DNA of 64,000 nucleotides from positions 2,469,501 to 2,533,500 of the forward strand of contig NC_015167.1 of NCBI RefSeq assembly GCF_000190595.1, read 5' to 3'. The notes under the pieces are model-generated. The model searched no databases. It was not told the DNA's origin and was given only the letters and a program-made list of their open reading frames with translations. Positions 51,147 to 59,802 of this stretch are shown piece by piece. Each line of letters begins with the position of its first letter. The stretch's first letter is position 1. Made by a program: the position numbers and the translations under genes. The stretch is from Cellulophaga lytica DSM 7489 (GTDB taxonomy: Bacteria > Bacteroidota > Bacteroidia > Flavobacteriales > Flavobacteriaceae).

Positions 51147-53066
51147 ATGATTAAAAAAAGCATTCTTTTATTGTGTTTCATTTTTTGTGTTAGTTGCAAG
51201 AGTGCACAACATAAATTCCCTTCTTATAAAAACATAGTTAACACATTTTTTACAGATTATGATTTGCCTAACGGGCAAGATGCAAGTGATATTAGATTTA
51301 TTAAAAAAAAGGAAGGTTATTACATACAAGAATATAACTATGATTCGGAAGGTTATAAAGAACCAGAACTTTTTTGGGATGCACCTACTAATAAATACCA
51401 AGTTTTAAGCTTTCCTAAAGGTAAAGTGTTAAATACCGAGTATGCAAATTATCATTTAACATACTTTTATAAAGAAAGATTTAATGTGTTGCCTTATTAT
51501 GGTTATGTGGGTTGGACCAAAGATGTTATTGCTTTTTTAGAGCAAAAAAAGGACTTAACAGATTTAGAATACTATGCTTTAGGAAGAGCATACAGTGCCA
51601 GTGCAAGTCATTTATTAAATAATAGTTATGAATTTGGAAATCCTAAAAATCAATTTAATTTTTTAGAGTCTGGTAAAAATCAATTTACAAAAGAACAGCT
51701 TAAAAAGTATATGTATTATGTAGAGAAATCTATAGAGAGTTTTACTATACTCTGTCAAAAAAATCCAGATTATCCAACAGTTGTAGGTAACATTTGTAAT
51801 AAATTAGATAACGAGTATGTTACTGCTTATTTAAACCTTAGCATTTACCAAAACCAGGCAGAGGCTTTAGCATTTTTACCAGAGGATTTGTATACAGATT
51901 TTGTTATGGATTATGCCAAAAACTATTTAAACTCCTTAGAACCTAATGCAATTTTATTTACTACAGGTGATAATGATACATTTCCGTTTATGTATGCACA
52001 AGCAAAGCTAAAACACCGCCAAGATGTTGCTATTGTAAATACAAGTTTGTTAAACCAAAACAGTTATGTAAATCATTTAAGAGATGATATGGTTTTAGCT
52101 TCACCACCAATTAAGTTTGCATTAAAACCAGATGCATATGCAAAAGAAAATTTATCTTATATAGTTTTAGGTAGCAATAAAAATGATGATAAGTATTTAG
52201 ACTTAAAAAGCACACTACAATTAATAAATGAAAAAGATTCATCTGTTGTTTATAAAGCAGCAAAAGAGAATGCTAAATTGTCTACAAATAAAATAGCTAT
52301 TGCTATTAACCAAGACACCTTAAAACTTACATATAAAACAAATTATATAGTAAAGGGAGAATTACTTGCGTTAGATATTATAGCCTCAAATATAAAAACA
52401 AGACCTGTTTACTGTAAATTTAATGAGTTGCCTGTAGTATCTAACTATTTAGAGAAATCTGGTTTTGCATATAAAATAACAGCTAATCCTAAAAACAAAA
52501 TAGAAAATGATAAGTATGTAGCAGGTATAGATACAGATAAAACCTATGCTGTTTTAGTAGATAATTTTCAATATCACAAAAACACAAAAAATAGCTCAAA
52601 AACTGAGCTTTCTGTCTTAATAAGTTATGCATCTTCTTATGAAACTCTTATTAATCATTACAAAAAAGTAGGAGATATTAAAAAATGTAAAGAAGTTTTA
52701 GATGCGTTCACAAATTTTTATCCAAAAGACCTTTACGCAGATATTAGTTTTATGATTTCATCTATGGCAAAAAATCCGTATGCCATAAAAGATTTTAAAA
52801 ATGGAGATCTTATGGTTGAAAATCTTATTGAAAATTTAGAGCGTATAAAAAGAAATAACAAAGAGAGTACAACCTCTGACAAAACAGCAGCTTTAAAAAA
52901 ATTAATTTTTGGAGATGAGGTTAATGATAAATTAAGTGAAAATGAACTAGAGTTTTATTCGTATATTATTACAGATATATCAAATATAGAAGAGGTAAAT
53001 ACTAATTTAACTTCTCGTTTGCATACGTTAAAAAATTACTTTGTAGAACAGCTTAGTCAGTTTTAA
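51147..53066 (+). CDS. Lipoprotein related to the soluble part of DUF2723 proteins
   Basis: 639 aa. Signal peptide with lipobox CVSC (Cys17). The central region (about 265-315) reads LEPNAILFTTGDNDTFPFMYAQ, then VAIVNTSLLNQ. This is the hallmark of the C-terminal domain of DUF2723 proteins (GT117 family, protein O-mannosyltransferase-like). The membrane part of that family is missing, so this is a stand-alone lipid-anchored version. Later parts (about 480-560) look TPR-like. It may bind glycans or work with a glycosyltransferase elsewhere. Confidence 0.7.
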   Translation: MIKKSILLLCFIFCVSCKSAQHKFPSYKNIVNTFFTDYDLPNGQDASDIRFIKKKEGYYIQEYNYDSEGYKEPELFWDAPTNKYQVLSFPKGKVLNTEYANYHLTYFYKERFNVLPYYGYVGWTKDVIAFLEQKKDLTDLEYYALGRAYSASASHLLNNSYEFGNPKNQFNFLESGKNQFTKEQLKKYMYYVEKSIESFTILCQKNPDYPTVVGNICNKLDNEYVTAYLNLSIYQNQAEALAFLPEDLYTDFVMDYAKNYLNSLEPNAILFTTGDNDTFPFMYAQAKLKHRQDVAIVNTSLLNQNSYVNHLRDDMVLASPPIKFALKPDAYAKENLSYIVLGSNKNDDKYLDLKSTLQLINEKDSSVVYKAAKENAKLSTNKIAIAINQDTLKLTYKTNYIVKGELLALDIIASNIKTRPVYCKFNELPVVSNYLEKSGFAYKITANPKNKIENDKYVAGIDTDKTYAVLVDNFQYHKNTKNSSKTELSVLISYASSYETLINHYKKVGDIKKCKEVLDAFTNFYPKDLYADISFMISSMAKNPYAIKDFKNGDLMVENLIENLERIKRNNKESTTSDKTAALKKLIFGDEVNDKLSENELEFYSYIITDISNIEEVNTNLTSRLHTLKNYFVEQLSQF

Positions 53067-53106
53067 GAGTAAGTTTTTTGCAGTGTAAGTAGTTAGTTTT
53101 AGAACT

Positions 53107-53481
53107 ATGCCTATAAAAAAAATACAAATACACAGTTATTCAGGTATACTATTAACTGGGCTTTACGGAGTTTTTTTAAGAGTTTTAAGGGAGTGTTTTG
53201 ATGTTTCTAGTGAGAACTTTATTTTCATTTTTGTTGTACCTGCAATTATAAGTTTAGTACCTGTTTATTATGCAACTACTGGTATTTACAGATCTAAACT
53301 AAAACTTTTCTTCTACCCTTTTTTTTCGACACTATTATTTTTAATAATATACTCTGTAAGTAGTTGGACGGATTTTCCTTTATTTCTACTTTTAGGATTA
53401 CCATTCTATATAATTATAGGCGTGCTTGGTATACTGGTAGGCGGAGTCGTTAAAGAGCAGAACTCAAAAGGACTTAAATAA
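53107..53481 (+). CDS. Small polytopic membrane protein
   Basis: 124 aa with four predicted membrane helices (about 12-28, 37-58, 68-86, 92-113). A short charged N-terminus precedes them and a charged tail follows. No family recognised. It lies 40 bp after the DUF2723-like lipoprotein gene and may be cotranscribed with it. Confidence 0.55.
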   Translation: MPIKKIQIHSYSGILLTGLYGVFLRVLRECFDVSSENFIFIFVVPAIISLVPVYYATTGIYRSKLKLFFYPFFSTLLFLIIYSVSSWTDFPLFLLLGLPFYIIIGVLGILVGGVVKEQNSKGLK

Positions 53482-53578
53482 CCAGATTAAATATACAACA
53501 CACCCTTACGAATATTAATTGTAACGTTGATAGTTACACAACTGTATGTATTATTGTTTTAATTAAAATAATACATAA

Positions 53579-54187
53579 ATGAAGATTGGCTTGCTCTGTA
53601 TAATGGTTTTTAGTCTTATTTCTTGTGGTAGTAAAGAAAAACAGGAAATTAAAGAATTAGAAAAGCTAGAAGCTAATTCTAGTGTAAAGTTGACTGATAC
53701 TTTACGTATTAATAAAGACTTTACAATATCTTATTTAAAAATTGACTCGTTAACCTATTCAAACTTTAAAAAACAAAACAAAGTAGCTTTTACAGAAACT
53801 AAAAACGCTAGTTTAAGTTGTGGAAACTCTAGTCCAATGTGGAATTCCGGTATTAGACTAAAAAATGATACACTAGGTATAGAACTAAATTTTAATAAAA
53901 GCTGGGTAGAAAATATGCCAGAGCCTAAAGAGCAAGTATTAACCAGAATAACTTTAGATAAAGCAAAAGCAAAGTTTTATAACGGAATTATACTAGGTAA
54001 GTCTAACACAATAGAAATAAAAGAAAAGTTTGGTAAGCCAGTAAGTGAGGGTAACTACGTATTACAGTATGTTTTTAAATCAACTAGTATTATGTTTGTT
54101 TATAATGAGTTAGGCATTGTAAATTATATGGTAATGTCTAAAGCATACCAAGAGCCTAAACCACAATTTAGTTTAGCATTAAATTAA
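53579..54187 (+). CDS. Lipoprotein
   Basis: 202 aa. Lipobox LISC (Cys16), then GSKEKQEIKEL. The soluble domain is beta-rich with a late block GKSNTIEIKEKFGKPVSEGNYVLQYVF, a pattern like BamE/SmpA-type small lipoprotein domains, in which a helix plus GxP turn precedes strands. BamE identity is not claimed. It is the start of a three-gene run of exported proteins. Confidence 0.65.
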   Translation: MKIGLLCIMVFSLISCGSKEKQEIKELEKLEANSSVKLTDTLRINKDFTISYLKIDSLTYSNFKKQNKVAFTETKNASLSCGNSSPMWNSGIRLKNDTLGIELNFNKSWVENMPEPKEQVLTRITLDKAKAKFYNGIILGKSNTIEIKEKFGKPVSEGNYVLQYVFKSTSIMFVYNELGIVNYMVMSKAYQEPKPQFSLALN

Positions 54188-54219
54188 TGAGATAGATCCT
54201 ATTAAGCAATTTATAAAAT

Positions 54220-54717
54220 ATGAAACAGGTACTAATTGTATGCTTATTATTAATTTCTTCCTTTTGTTTTTCTCAAGCAAATAAGTTGCAAAAGAATTTA
54301 ATTCCGACTAAAGTAGATAGTATTCAGTTTTCAATTTGGCATATACAGACTAAAGAAACTTCAAACCCAGGTACAAAAGTTAAGGAGTATAAAAAAGAAT
54401 TGGGTTATACTGTATTAGATAAAAAAGACCAACATACCTTTATAAAAAAACTGCAAAGTCCAGAATCGTACAATTCATCTAGAGCGTTGTTGCATCATTA
54501 TAATTTAGTATTTCTAATATATCATAATGGTAAAATAGTAGGTAAAGTACATATTTCTTCAATTACAGGAAATATAGATGTAGAAAATGTGCAAAATCAA
54601 AACAACTATAAAAGTAGTGTTTCTAAACAAATGGGTAAGTATTTAATTGGCTTGCTTAAAAAGTATAAGCTACTAAAATTAGTAGATGAGGTAAACTTAA
54701 AAGGACTATCAACTTAA
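54220..54717 (+). CDS. Exported hypothetical protein
   Basis: 165 aa with a signal peptide (about 1-19, cleaved after CFSQ). The mature protein is small and basic, with VDSIQFSIWHIQTKE and HHYNLVFLIYHNGKIVGKV strands. No lipobox at the right place. It lies 32 bp after the previous lipoprotein gene and 18 bp before the next gene, so the three form an operon. Function unknown. Confidence 0.6.
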   Translation: MKQVLIVCLLLISSFCFSQANKLQKNLIPTKVDSIQFSIWHIQTKETSNPGTKVKEYKKELGYTVLDKKDQHTFIKKLQSPESYNSSRALLHHYNLVFLIYHNGKIVGKVHISSITGNIDVENVQNQNNYKSSVSKQMGKYLIGLLKKYKLLKLVDEVNLKGLST

Positions 54718-54735
54718 TTTAAAAAAAGAATTACG

Positions 54736-55671
54736 ATGAATACTATAAAAAAAAGAGGTTTAAATAATGCCATAATAGTATTGGTGTGCTTTTTCCTTTT
54801 TCAGAATACCTATAGTCAATCAAAAATTTATTTTGATAAAGATTGGAAAACAACAACCAAAGATAAAGCACAGTTTTACAGAGTTGTTACCAAAAAGAAC
54901 GATTCTCTTTTTCATATAAAAGACTTTTATATAAATGGAGTGCTACAAATGAATGGTCATTTTTCTAATCTAGAAAAAGAAGTTATAGAAGGTAAAGTAA
55001 CCTTTTATGATGAAAAAGGAAGAAAAACAAATAGCGCAAATTATGTAAATGGTGTTCTAAACGGACCAAGTATTGTTTACTTAAAAAACGGTAAAATAGA
55101 GTATACAACTGAATACAAAAATGGCAAAATATACAATGGCATTTATAAAGCAGCAACAGTTAAATATTTATATAAAAATGGTGTAACTGCTAAAAGAATT
55201 GAGTTTTTATCTCCAAATGATTATTACCCTTTGGCAACTACAGTATATGGTAAAGAAAAAGATAGTGTGTATTGGTACACTAGTAAAGGCAAAAAAATAG
55301 GATTTGGTATTTATAAAGGCATTGACCCCATAAATGGATTAGATATTAAAAAGAGTTGGTTAAAAGTTACACATACGTATTATAATAACAGAAAAAAAGA
55401 CGGGGTACAAAGCATATTTTATGAAGGTAAATTAATTGCAGAAAATACGTTTGCTAATGATGTACTGCTGTTAAATATGAGTTTAAATCCGCTTACAGGC
55501 AAATTTGTAACGTGTAAATACAAAAATAATAAACCCTACCAAGGACATTATTTTGTGTACCATATTACACAAGATTATTATGATGAATATGTTTATGATA
55601 CCGGAAAAATTGTCTCATACAAAAAATATAAAAGTATAAACGGGGTAATAAATACAGACTCACCTAATTAA
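54736..55671 (+). CDS. Exported MORN-variant (YwqK-type) repeat protein
   Basis: 311 aa. Signal peptide (about 1-28, ending NTYSQ). The body shows repeats of the MORN_2 type (NGHFSNLEKEVIEGKVTFYDE; GRKTNSANYVNGVLNGPSIV; KNGKIEYTTEYKNGKIYNG), each with the G-x-Y-x-N-G turn. Databases often call these YwqK antitoxins, but a secreted form is common in Bacteroidota, and no toxin is nearby. It may bind surfaces or lipids. Last gene before the tmRNA terminator. Confidence 0.75.
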   Translation: MNTIKKRGLNNAIIVLVCFFLFQNTYSQSKIYFDKDWKTTTKDKAQFYRVVTKKNDSLFHIKDFYINGVLQMNGHFSNLEKEVIEGKVTFYDEKGRKTNSANYVNGVLNGPSIVYLKNGKIEYTTEYKNGKIYNGIYKAATVKYLYKNGVTAKRIEFLSPNDYYPLATTVYGKEKDSVYWYTSKGKKIGFGIYKGIDPINGLDIKKSWLKVTHTYYNNRKKDGVQSIFYEGKLIAENTFANDVLLLNMSLNPLTGKFVTCKYKNNKPYQGHYFVYHITQDYYDEYVYDTGKIVSYKKYKSINGVINTDSPN

Positions 55672-55770
55672 ATTATAGTGTTGTAAAACAACACTTTATG
55701 GTTTTTTTATAAGTAACAAATATTTAAGTATATGTAGCAGTAACATTAAATAAAGCTAATTTTAGACATA

Positions 55771-55806
55771 AAAAAACCTGCTCAAATAAATGGGCAGGTT
55801 TTTTAG
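55771..55806. terminator. Terminator shared by tmRNA (minus) and the MORN operon (plus)
   Basis: AAAAAACCTGC (55771-55781) pairs with GCAGGTTTTTT (55794-55804). A-runs on one side and T-runs on the other make it work in both directions. It lies 22 bp beyond the tmRNA 3' end. Confidence 0.9.
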
Positions 55807-55827
55807 GTTACAACCTAATTGTTGTTG

Positions 55828-56220
55828 TGGAGCCGGAGGGATTCGAACCCTCGTCCAAACAAGTAACCAAAGAGCTTTCTACACGCTTAGTCTTTTCTTG
55901 TTTTTTCGATTATAAGCTGGTTAAAGACAACCTACTTATAACTTATCTTCTTTAGTTTCAAAAAGGCAACAAAGCACTGCCTAATCTATATTGACATTTA
56001 CGATGCCTCAAAATAGAACGCCGTCAATCAAGGCTTTCTGGAGACATAAAGCTTGTACACCTTGTGTACCTAGGCTAATCTTACTATAATTCAGATTATG
56101 CAGCTAAAGCGTAGTTATTCTCGCCGTTTAAAAAGTTGGTCTAGCCTTTAACGTGTTTCAATGCCATTACACGACGTGCTTACTGTTCAATTAATCTCGC
56201 TGTCAAAACCAGTCGGCCCC
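55828..56220 (-). ncRNA. ssrA: Transfer-messenger RNA (tmRNA)
   Basis: 393 nt. The 5' end reads GGGGCCGACTGGTTTTGACA and the 3' end GGTTCGAATCCCTCCGGCTCC then A, so the seven-pair acceptor stem forms and the T-loop is standard. The terminal CCA is not encoded (ACAA follows) and must be added. The resume frame at 56125-56096 encodes the tag GENNYALAA then TAA, typical of Bacteroidota with the ClpXP-degradation end ALAA. Pseudoknots should fill the remainder. It rescues stalled ribosomes together with SmpB, whose gene is not in the window. Confidence 0.98.
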
Positions 56221-56267
56221 AATATTACAGTAATTATTATGGCGTTTTAACGGGCTATTCGCTATAT

Positions 56268-56301
56268 TTTTTTAAGTTTTATAGCTATAAAACTTAAAAA
56301 A
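56268..56301. other. 34-bp perfect palindrome upstream of tmRNA
   Basis: Seventeen-base arms, each starting TTTTTTAAGTTTTATAG, meet at AGCT without a loop. It lies 48 bp upstream of the tmRNA 5' end and 133 bp before the next plus-strand gene. It looks like a bidirectional terminator or protein-binding cruciform. Apart from this, 56221-56433 holds only the presumed promoters of the two divergent genes. Confidence 0.6.
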
Positions 56302-56433
56302 GATGTCGCTACTATCCCTAACGCGGTCGGCAAAGGTAATTCAAAAAGTATTCCAAAAAAAGTTTTGTTTGTCATCTTGTCATATGTTACATTTACAACT
56401 ATACTTAAATTTTAAGTTATAAAACAATTTTCT

Positions 56434-57636
56434 ATGAAATTCGGAATCATTAAAGAACGTAAAAACCCGCCAGACCGTCGTGTGGTATTATCTCCAGAAG
56501 CTTGCAAAAAGGTTATAAAAAACTATAAACAAGCTCAAGTAATAGTAGAACCGTCAGATATTAGGGTTTATAATGATTCAGAATACACAGAGCAAAATAT
56601 TACAGTAGCCAACCAAATGCAAAATTGTGATGTTCTTGTAGGTGTTAAAGAAGTACCTATAAGCGCATTAATACCTAATAAAAAGTATTTTTTCTTTTCG
56701 CATACCATAAAAAAACAACCCTATAACAGAGACTTACTAAAAGCTATATTAGAAAAAAATATAGAGTTTTACGATCATGAAGTTATAGTAAGTCAAAAAA
56801 ACACACGCTTAGTAGCTTTTGGTAAATACGCGGGTATTGTTGGTGCATACAATGGTTTTAGAGCTTATGGTTTAAAATACGGTGCTTACAACTTACCTAA
56901 AGCCGAAACATTAAAAGATCAGCAAGAGTTAATAACCCAATTAAAAAAAATAAAATTACCAAATATTAAAATTGTGCTAACAGGTAAAGGCCGTGTGGGT
57001 AACGGAGCCAAGGAAATGTTAGACGGTATGGGCTTAGAGCAAGTAGGCTTAAAAGACTATTTAAATAAAAGTTTTAATATTCCTGTTTATTGCCAAATAG
57101 ACGTTTTAGATTACAACAAACGTAAAGATGGTGAGCGTAGCAACAAGCAAGAGTTTTTTACCAATCCATCAGAATATAAGTCTAACTTTTTTAGGTTTGC
57201 AAAAGTGTCAGACATATATATAGCAGGGCATTTTTACGGAGACGGAGCACCATACTTATTTACAAAAGAGGATGCAAAACATACCGATTTTAAAATAAAG
57301 GTTGTAGCAGATATTAGTTGCGACATTAACGGCCCTGTAGCTACAACCATTAAAGCATCTACCATTGCAGATCCTGTGTATGGTTATGATCCAGAAACAG
57401 GTGAAGAAACAGATTATAAAAATCCTAATGCCATAGCAGTTATGGCTGTAGATAATTTACCATGTGAGTTGCCAAGAGATGCAAGCGTAGGTTTTGGACA
57501 GTCTTTTATAAAACACGTAATCCCCGCCTTTTTTAATGAGGATAAAGACGGAGTGTTAGAACGTGCTAGAATGACAAAAGATGGCAAGTTAACCGATAGG
57601 TTTTCTTATCTACAAGACTATGTAGACGGTAAATAG
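56434..57636 (+). CDS. Saccharopine dehydrogenase (lysine-forming)-like NAD(P)-dependent oxidoreductase
   Basis: 400 aa of the alanine dehydrogenase/PNT superfamily. The N-terminal domain opens GIIKERKNPPDRRVVLSP, with the Arg-Arg substrate pocket and a later HTIKKQPYN block. The nucleotide domain has LTGKGRVGNGAKEML. ADISCDINGPVATT and a late GYDPETGEETD place it with LYS1-type saccharopine dehydrogenases rather than alanine dehydrogenase. It may serve lysine catabolism. It converges with the DUF1361 gene, with 4 bp between the stops. Confidence 0.85.
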   Translation: MKFGIIKERKNPPDRRVVLSPEACKKVIKNYKQAQVIVEPSDIRVYNDSEYTEQNITVANQMQNCDVLVGVKEVPISALIPNKKYFFFSHTIKKQPYNRDLLKAILEKNIEFYDHEVIVSQKNTRLVAFGKYAGIVGAYNGFRAYGLKYGAYNLPKAETLKDQQELITQLKKIKLPNIKIVLTGKGRVGNGAKEMLDGMGLEQVGLKDYLNKSFNIPVYCQIDVLDYNKRKDGERSNKQEFFTNPSEYKSNFFRFAKVSDIYIAGHFYGDGAPYLFTKEDAKHTDFKIKVVADISCDINGPVATTIKASTIADPVYGYDPETGEETDYKNPNAIAVMAVDNLPCELPRDASVGFGQSFIKHVIPAFFNEDKDGVLERARMTKDGKLTDRFSYLQDYVDGK

Positions 57637-57640
57637 TACT

Positions 57641-58288
57641 TTATTTTTTAAAGACTATTTTTTTATGTAGCGTCCAAAATAAAATATATAACAAACCACC
57701 AAAAGCAAACGTCATTGACCAAACATTGTAATTGGTTAAACTGTGTGCAATATTGTAGGCAAGTATATGTGGTTTTGTAAATAAATCCCAAGAGTTAAAA
57801 CGTAAAAACCTACCTAAGTACACACCATAACCACAAAGTAAACACAGGTATATCATAAAAAAATGAGCATTTTTAGCATTGTACTTACTTTTTAGCACAT
57901 GGTAAACATCTATCATAGAGAATAACCCAAGTAGCAAACCAATAATAGCGTATACAAATACAAGTAACAAGTCTAACCAAACTAAAGTAGCATTTTCGTT
58001 TTGTAAATGTATAAGGTCTGTAATTATATACGGGCTATTAGGTAAAAACAGTAGCCACATTCCAAAAAAAACAAATTGTCCTATTTTGCTATAGTTACTA
58101 TTGTTTAGGTACTTTAATACCTGAGAAAATAAATAGGGTAAACCAGCCAAAAATAAGTTCCACACTAAAAAACTAAAAAATAATGATCCTGTAATTTTTA
58201 TGCGAACTGCTAAAATTAAAATAGCAAAACTTATGGCTGCTAATAAACCAATGTTAGAGGTTGTAAATAAAATTAATTTCTGTTTCAT
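57641..58288 (-). CDS. DUF1361 membrane protein
   Basis: 215 aa, about seven membrane helices. The family hallmark FLPNSPYIITDLIHL is at about residues 80-94, with GRFLRFNSWD near 157-166. Function of the family is unknown. It starts 2 bp after the Coq4-like gene and is the last of the minus-strand operon headed by the winged-helix regulator. Confidence 0.9.
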   Translation of the reverse strand: MKQKLILFTTSNIGLLAAISFAILILAVRIKITGSLFFSFLVWNLFLAGLPYLFSQVLKYLNNSNYSKIGQFVFFGMWLLFLPNSPYIITDLIHLQNENATLVWLDLLLVFVYAIIGLLLGLFSMIDVYHVLKSKYNAKNAHFFMIYLCLLCGYGVYLGRFLRFNSWDLFTKPHILAYNIAHSLTNYNVWSMTFAFGGLLYILFWTLHKKIVFKK

Positions 58289-58290
58289 TT

Positions 58291-58746
58291 TTATGATATT
58301 AAAAAGGTTGTTTTAATTTTTTGGACAGGTAAATGCAGCATTCTTAAAAAATTTAACTGATGAAATTGTAAAGCTTTACCGCCTTTGTAGTATGCTTTTT
58401 TAAAAACTTTAAAATAGTCAGGGTAGAGTAGTAGCCCTAAAAATACAACCGAGAATAAATAAAGACTACGCTTGCCATTTCCTAACAAATAAAACTGCAT
58501 GCTAATTTCTTCTGGTACTGTAATACCTGTATTTGTAAGTACATGAAATACATCATGACTTTCTAACTTTGCTTGTAGTTCAAAATTATGTTTTGTTATA
58601 AAAATACCTAAACTATTACCTAATGTACCTTTAGGGTAGTCTAATAAAGTGGCTATTTGTATGTTCCATGCATTGTTCTTTTTTAAAAATTTCTGATACG
58701 GAATTTTACTCCAGTCATATAACTTTTCTAATACTATTGCTCTCAT
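58291..58746 (-). CDS. Coq4-like protein
   Basis: 151 aa. The block HDVFHVLTNTGITVPEEISMQ (about 67-87) matches the HDxxH-x(n)-E metal/ligand motif of the ubiquinone-biosynthesis scaffold Coq4, though here quinone synthesis is not implied: flavobacteria use menaquinone. A hydrophobic segment (about 95-110) suggests membrane association. The gene is preceded by the 17-bp operator at 58765-58781. Confidence 0.7.
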   Translation of the reverse strand: MRAIVLEKLYDWSKIPYQKFLKKNNAWNIQIATLLDYPKGTLGNSLGIFITKHNFELQAKLESHDVFHVLTNTGITVPEEISMQFYLLGNGKRSLYLFSVVFLGLLLYPDYFKVFKKAYYKGGKALQFHQLNFLRMLHLPVQKIKTTFLIS

Positions 58747-58764
58747 ATTTTAATTTTTAAAAGT

Positions 58765-58781
58765 ACTTTGTTTTTCAAAGT
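58765..58781. promoter_or_regulatory. 17-bp operator, copy 1 (Coq4-like gene)
   Basis: ACTTTGTTTTTCAAAGT, 6-bp perfect arms with a 5-bp spacer, 19 bp before the Coq4-like start. It is the exact reverse complement of the copy at 59731-59747. Both promoters of this small operon carry it, and the operon encodes a winged-helix protein. Confidence 0.8.
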
Positions 58782-58801
58782 GTAGGGGTAAAAAAATAGT
58801 A

Positions 58802-59095
58802 CTATTGTTTTCCTATTAATTTTTCAAGTGCATCTATATGTTTTTTAAACTCTTGCTTACCCAATTTTGTGGCAGAATATCGTGTATTTGGTTTTTTACC
58901 AATAAATTGTTTTTCAACCTTTATATACTCTACCTTTTCTAAAGATTTGGTGTGACTGGCTATATTACCGTCAGTTGCACCTAATAGTTCTTTTAACATA
59001 TTAAAATCTGCATAATCATTAACCATTAAAATAGACATAATGCCCAATCTAATACGGTGATCAAATGCTTTATTAATATTGTTTATAATACTCAT
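58802..59095 (-). CDS. Winged-helix transcriptional regulator (HTH_27/ArsR-MarR-like)
   Basis: 97 aa, a stand-alone winged helix of the PF13601 type: FDHRIRLGIMSIL, the recognition helix LLGATDGNIASHTKSLE and the wing VEKQFIGKKPNTRYSAT. No ligand domain. It starts 2 bp after the membrane protein gene. Its probable targets are the two identical 17-bp operators before the first gene of the operon and before the Coq4-like gene, giving feedback control. Confidence 0.9.
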   Translation of the reverse strand: MSIINNINKAFDHRIRLGIMSILMVNDYADFNMLKELLGATDGNIASHTKSLEKVEYIKVEKQFIGKKPNTRYSATKLGKQEFKKHIDALEKLIGKQ

Positions 59096-59097
59096 AC

Positions 59098-59721
59098 TTA
59101 ACTACGATCATGTTTAAAATACATTAAAGATCCATAAATAATATGGCAGACTCCAAAACCTAAGGCCCAAAAATATAAACCATATCCAATAAATTGGGTA
59201 GAAATTAAACCAATAGCAATTATTGTTATGCCTAAATAACGTACGCCGCCCAATGTGTATTTACTAGCATTAACACAGGCAAGTCCGTAAAAAATTAGGG
59301 TAGCAGGAGCTACAATTTTTATGTATTCATATTGTATTAACACCAAACAAAATAGTCCGCCAACAACCAATGGTAGCGCAAAGTTTAGTAATAAACGTTT
59401 GCTAGATACATCCCACATTTTTTCACCACTTTTTTTAGCTTTAAAATAGGTAAGTACAGTACCAGTTACTAAGGCCAACACCATAACGCTTAAAGCAATT
59501 ATAAGTAAACTATCTAGTGCGCCAAAAGTCATCAAAAAACGTTTTAACTTACTTGGTTCTGCTTTTATATTATGTATAATATTGTGTGCTAAATAAGCTC
59601 CAATTAACGCATACACGCCAGCTAATATTCCAGACAGTCCACTTAAAGACATAAAACGAGACGACTTACTCATCATATTCTTAATTTCAGAAATATCGTC
59701 TAAGTATTTTTTAGAATCCAT
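59098..59721 (-). CDS. Polytopic membrane protein of the winged-helix operon
   Basis: 207 aa from the ATG at 59721. A frame extending to 59775 would run across the operator and is unlikely. A cytoplasmic N-terminus (MDSKKYLDDISEIKNMMSKS) precedes six predicted helices. Such proteins regularly accompany PF13601 regulators in Bacteroidota and may sense a signal at the membrane. The operator at 59731-59747 lies 9 bp before the start. Confidence 0.75.
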   Translation of the reverse strand: MDSKKYLDDISEIKNMMSKSSRFMSLSGLSGILAGVYALIGAYLAHNIIHNIKAEPSKLKRFLMTFGALDSLLIIALSVMVLALVTGTVLTYFKAKKSGEKMWDVSSKRLLLNFALPLVVGGLFCLVLIQYEYIKIVAPATLIFYGLACVNASKYTLGGVRYLGITIIAIGLISTQFIGYGLYFWALGFGVCHIIYGSLMYFKHDRS

Positions 59722-59730
59722 ATTTAAAGT

Positions 59731-59747
59731 ACTTTGAAAAACAAAGT
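59731..59747. promoter_or_regulatory. 17-bp operator, copy 2 (autoregulation)
   Basis: ACTTTGAAAAACAAAGT, the exact reverse complement of the copy at 58765. It sits so close to the start of the first operon gene that binding would block initiation. Confidence 0.8.
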
Positions 59748-59802
59748 AAGTTAAAATAATTGTGTTATGCAACAACCCATATAAAATTTATATATTTAAA
59801 TT

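Noticed and set aside
54736-55671. YwqK antitoxin of a toxin-antitoxin system
   Set aside because: The protein has a signal peptide and MORN-type repeats, and no toxin gene is present.
55828-56220. A tRNA gene at the tRNA-like end near 55830-55860
   Set aside because: The T-arm belongs to the tmRNA; no anticodon arm is present and the full 5' end and tag are found upstream.
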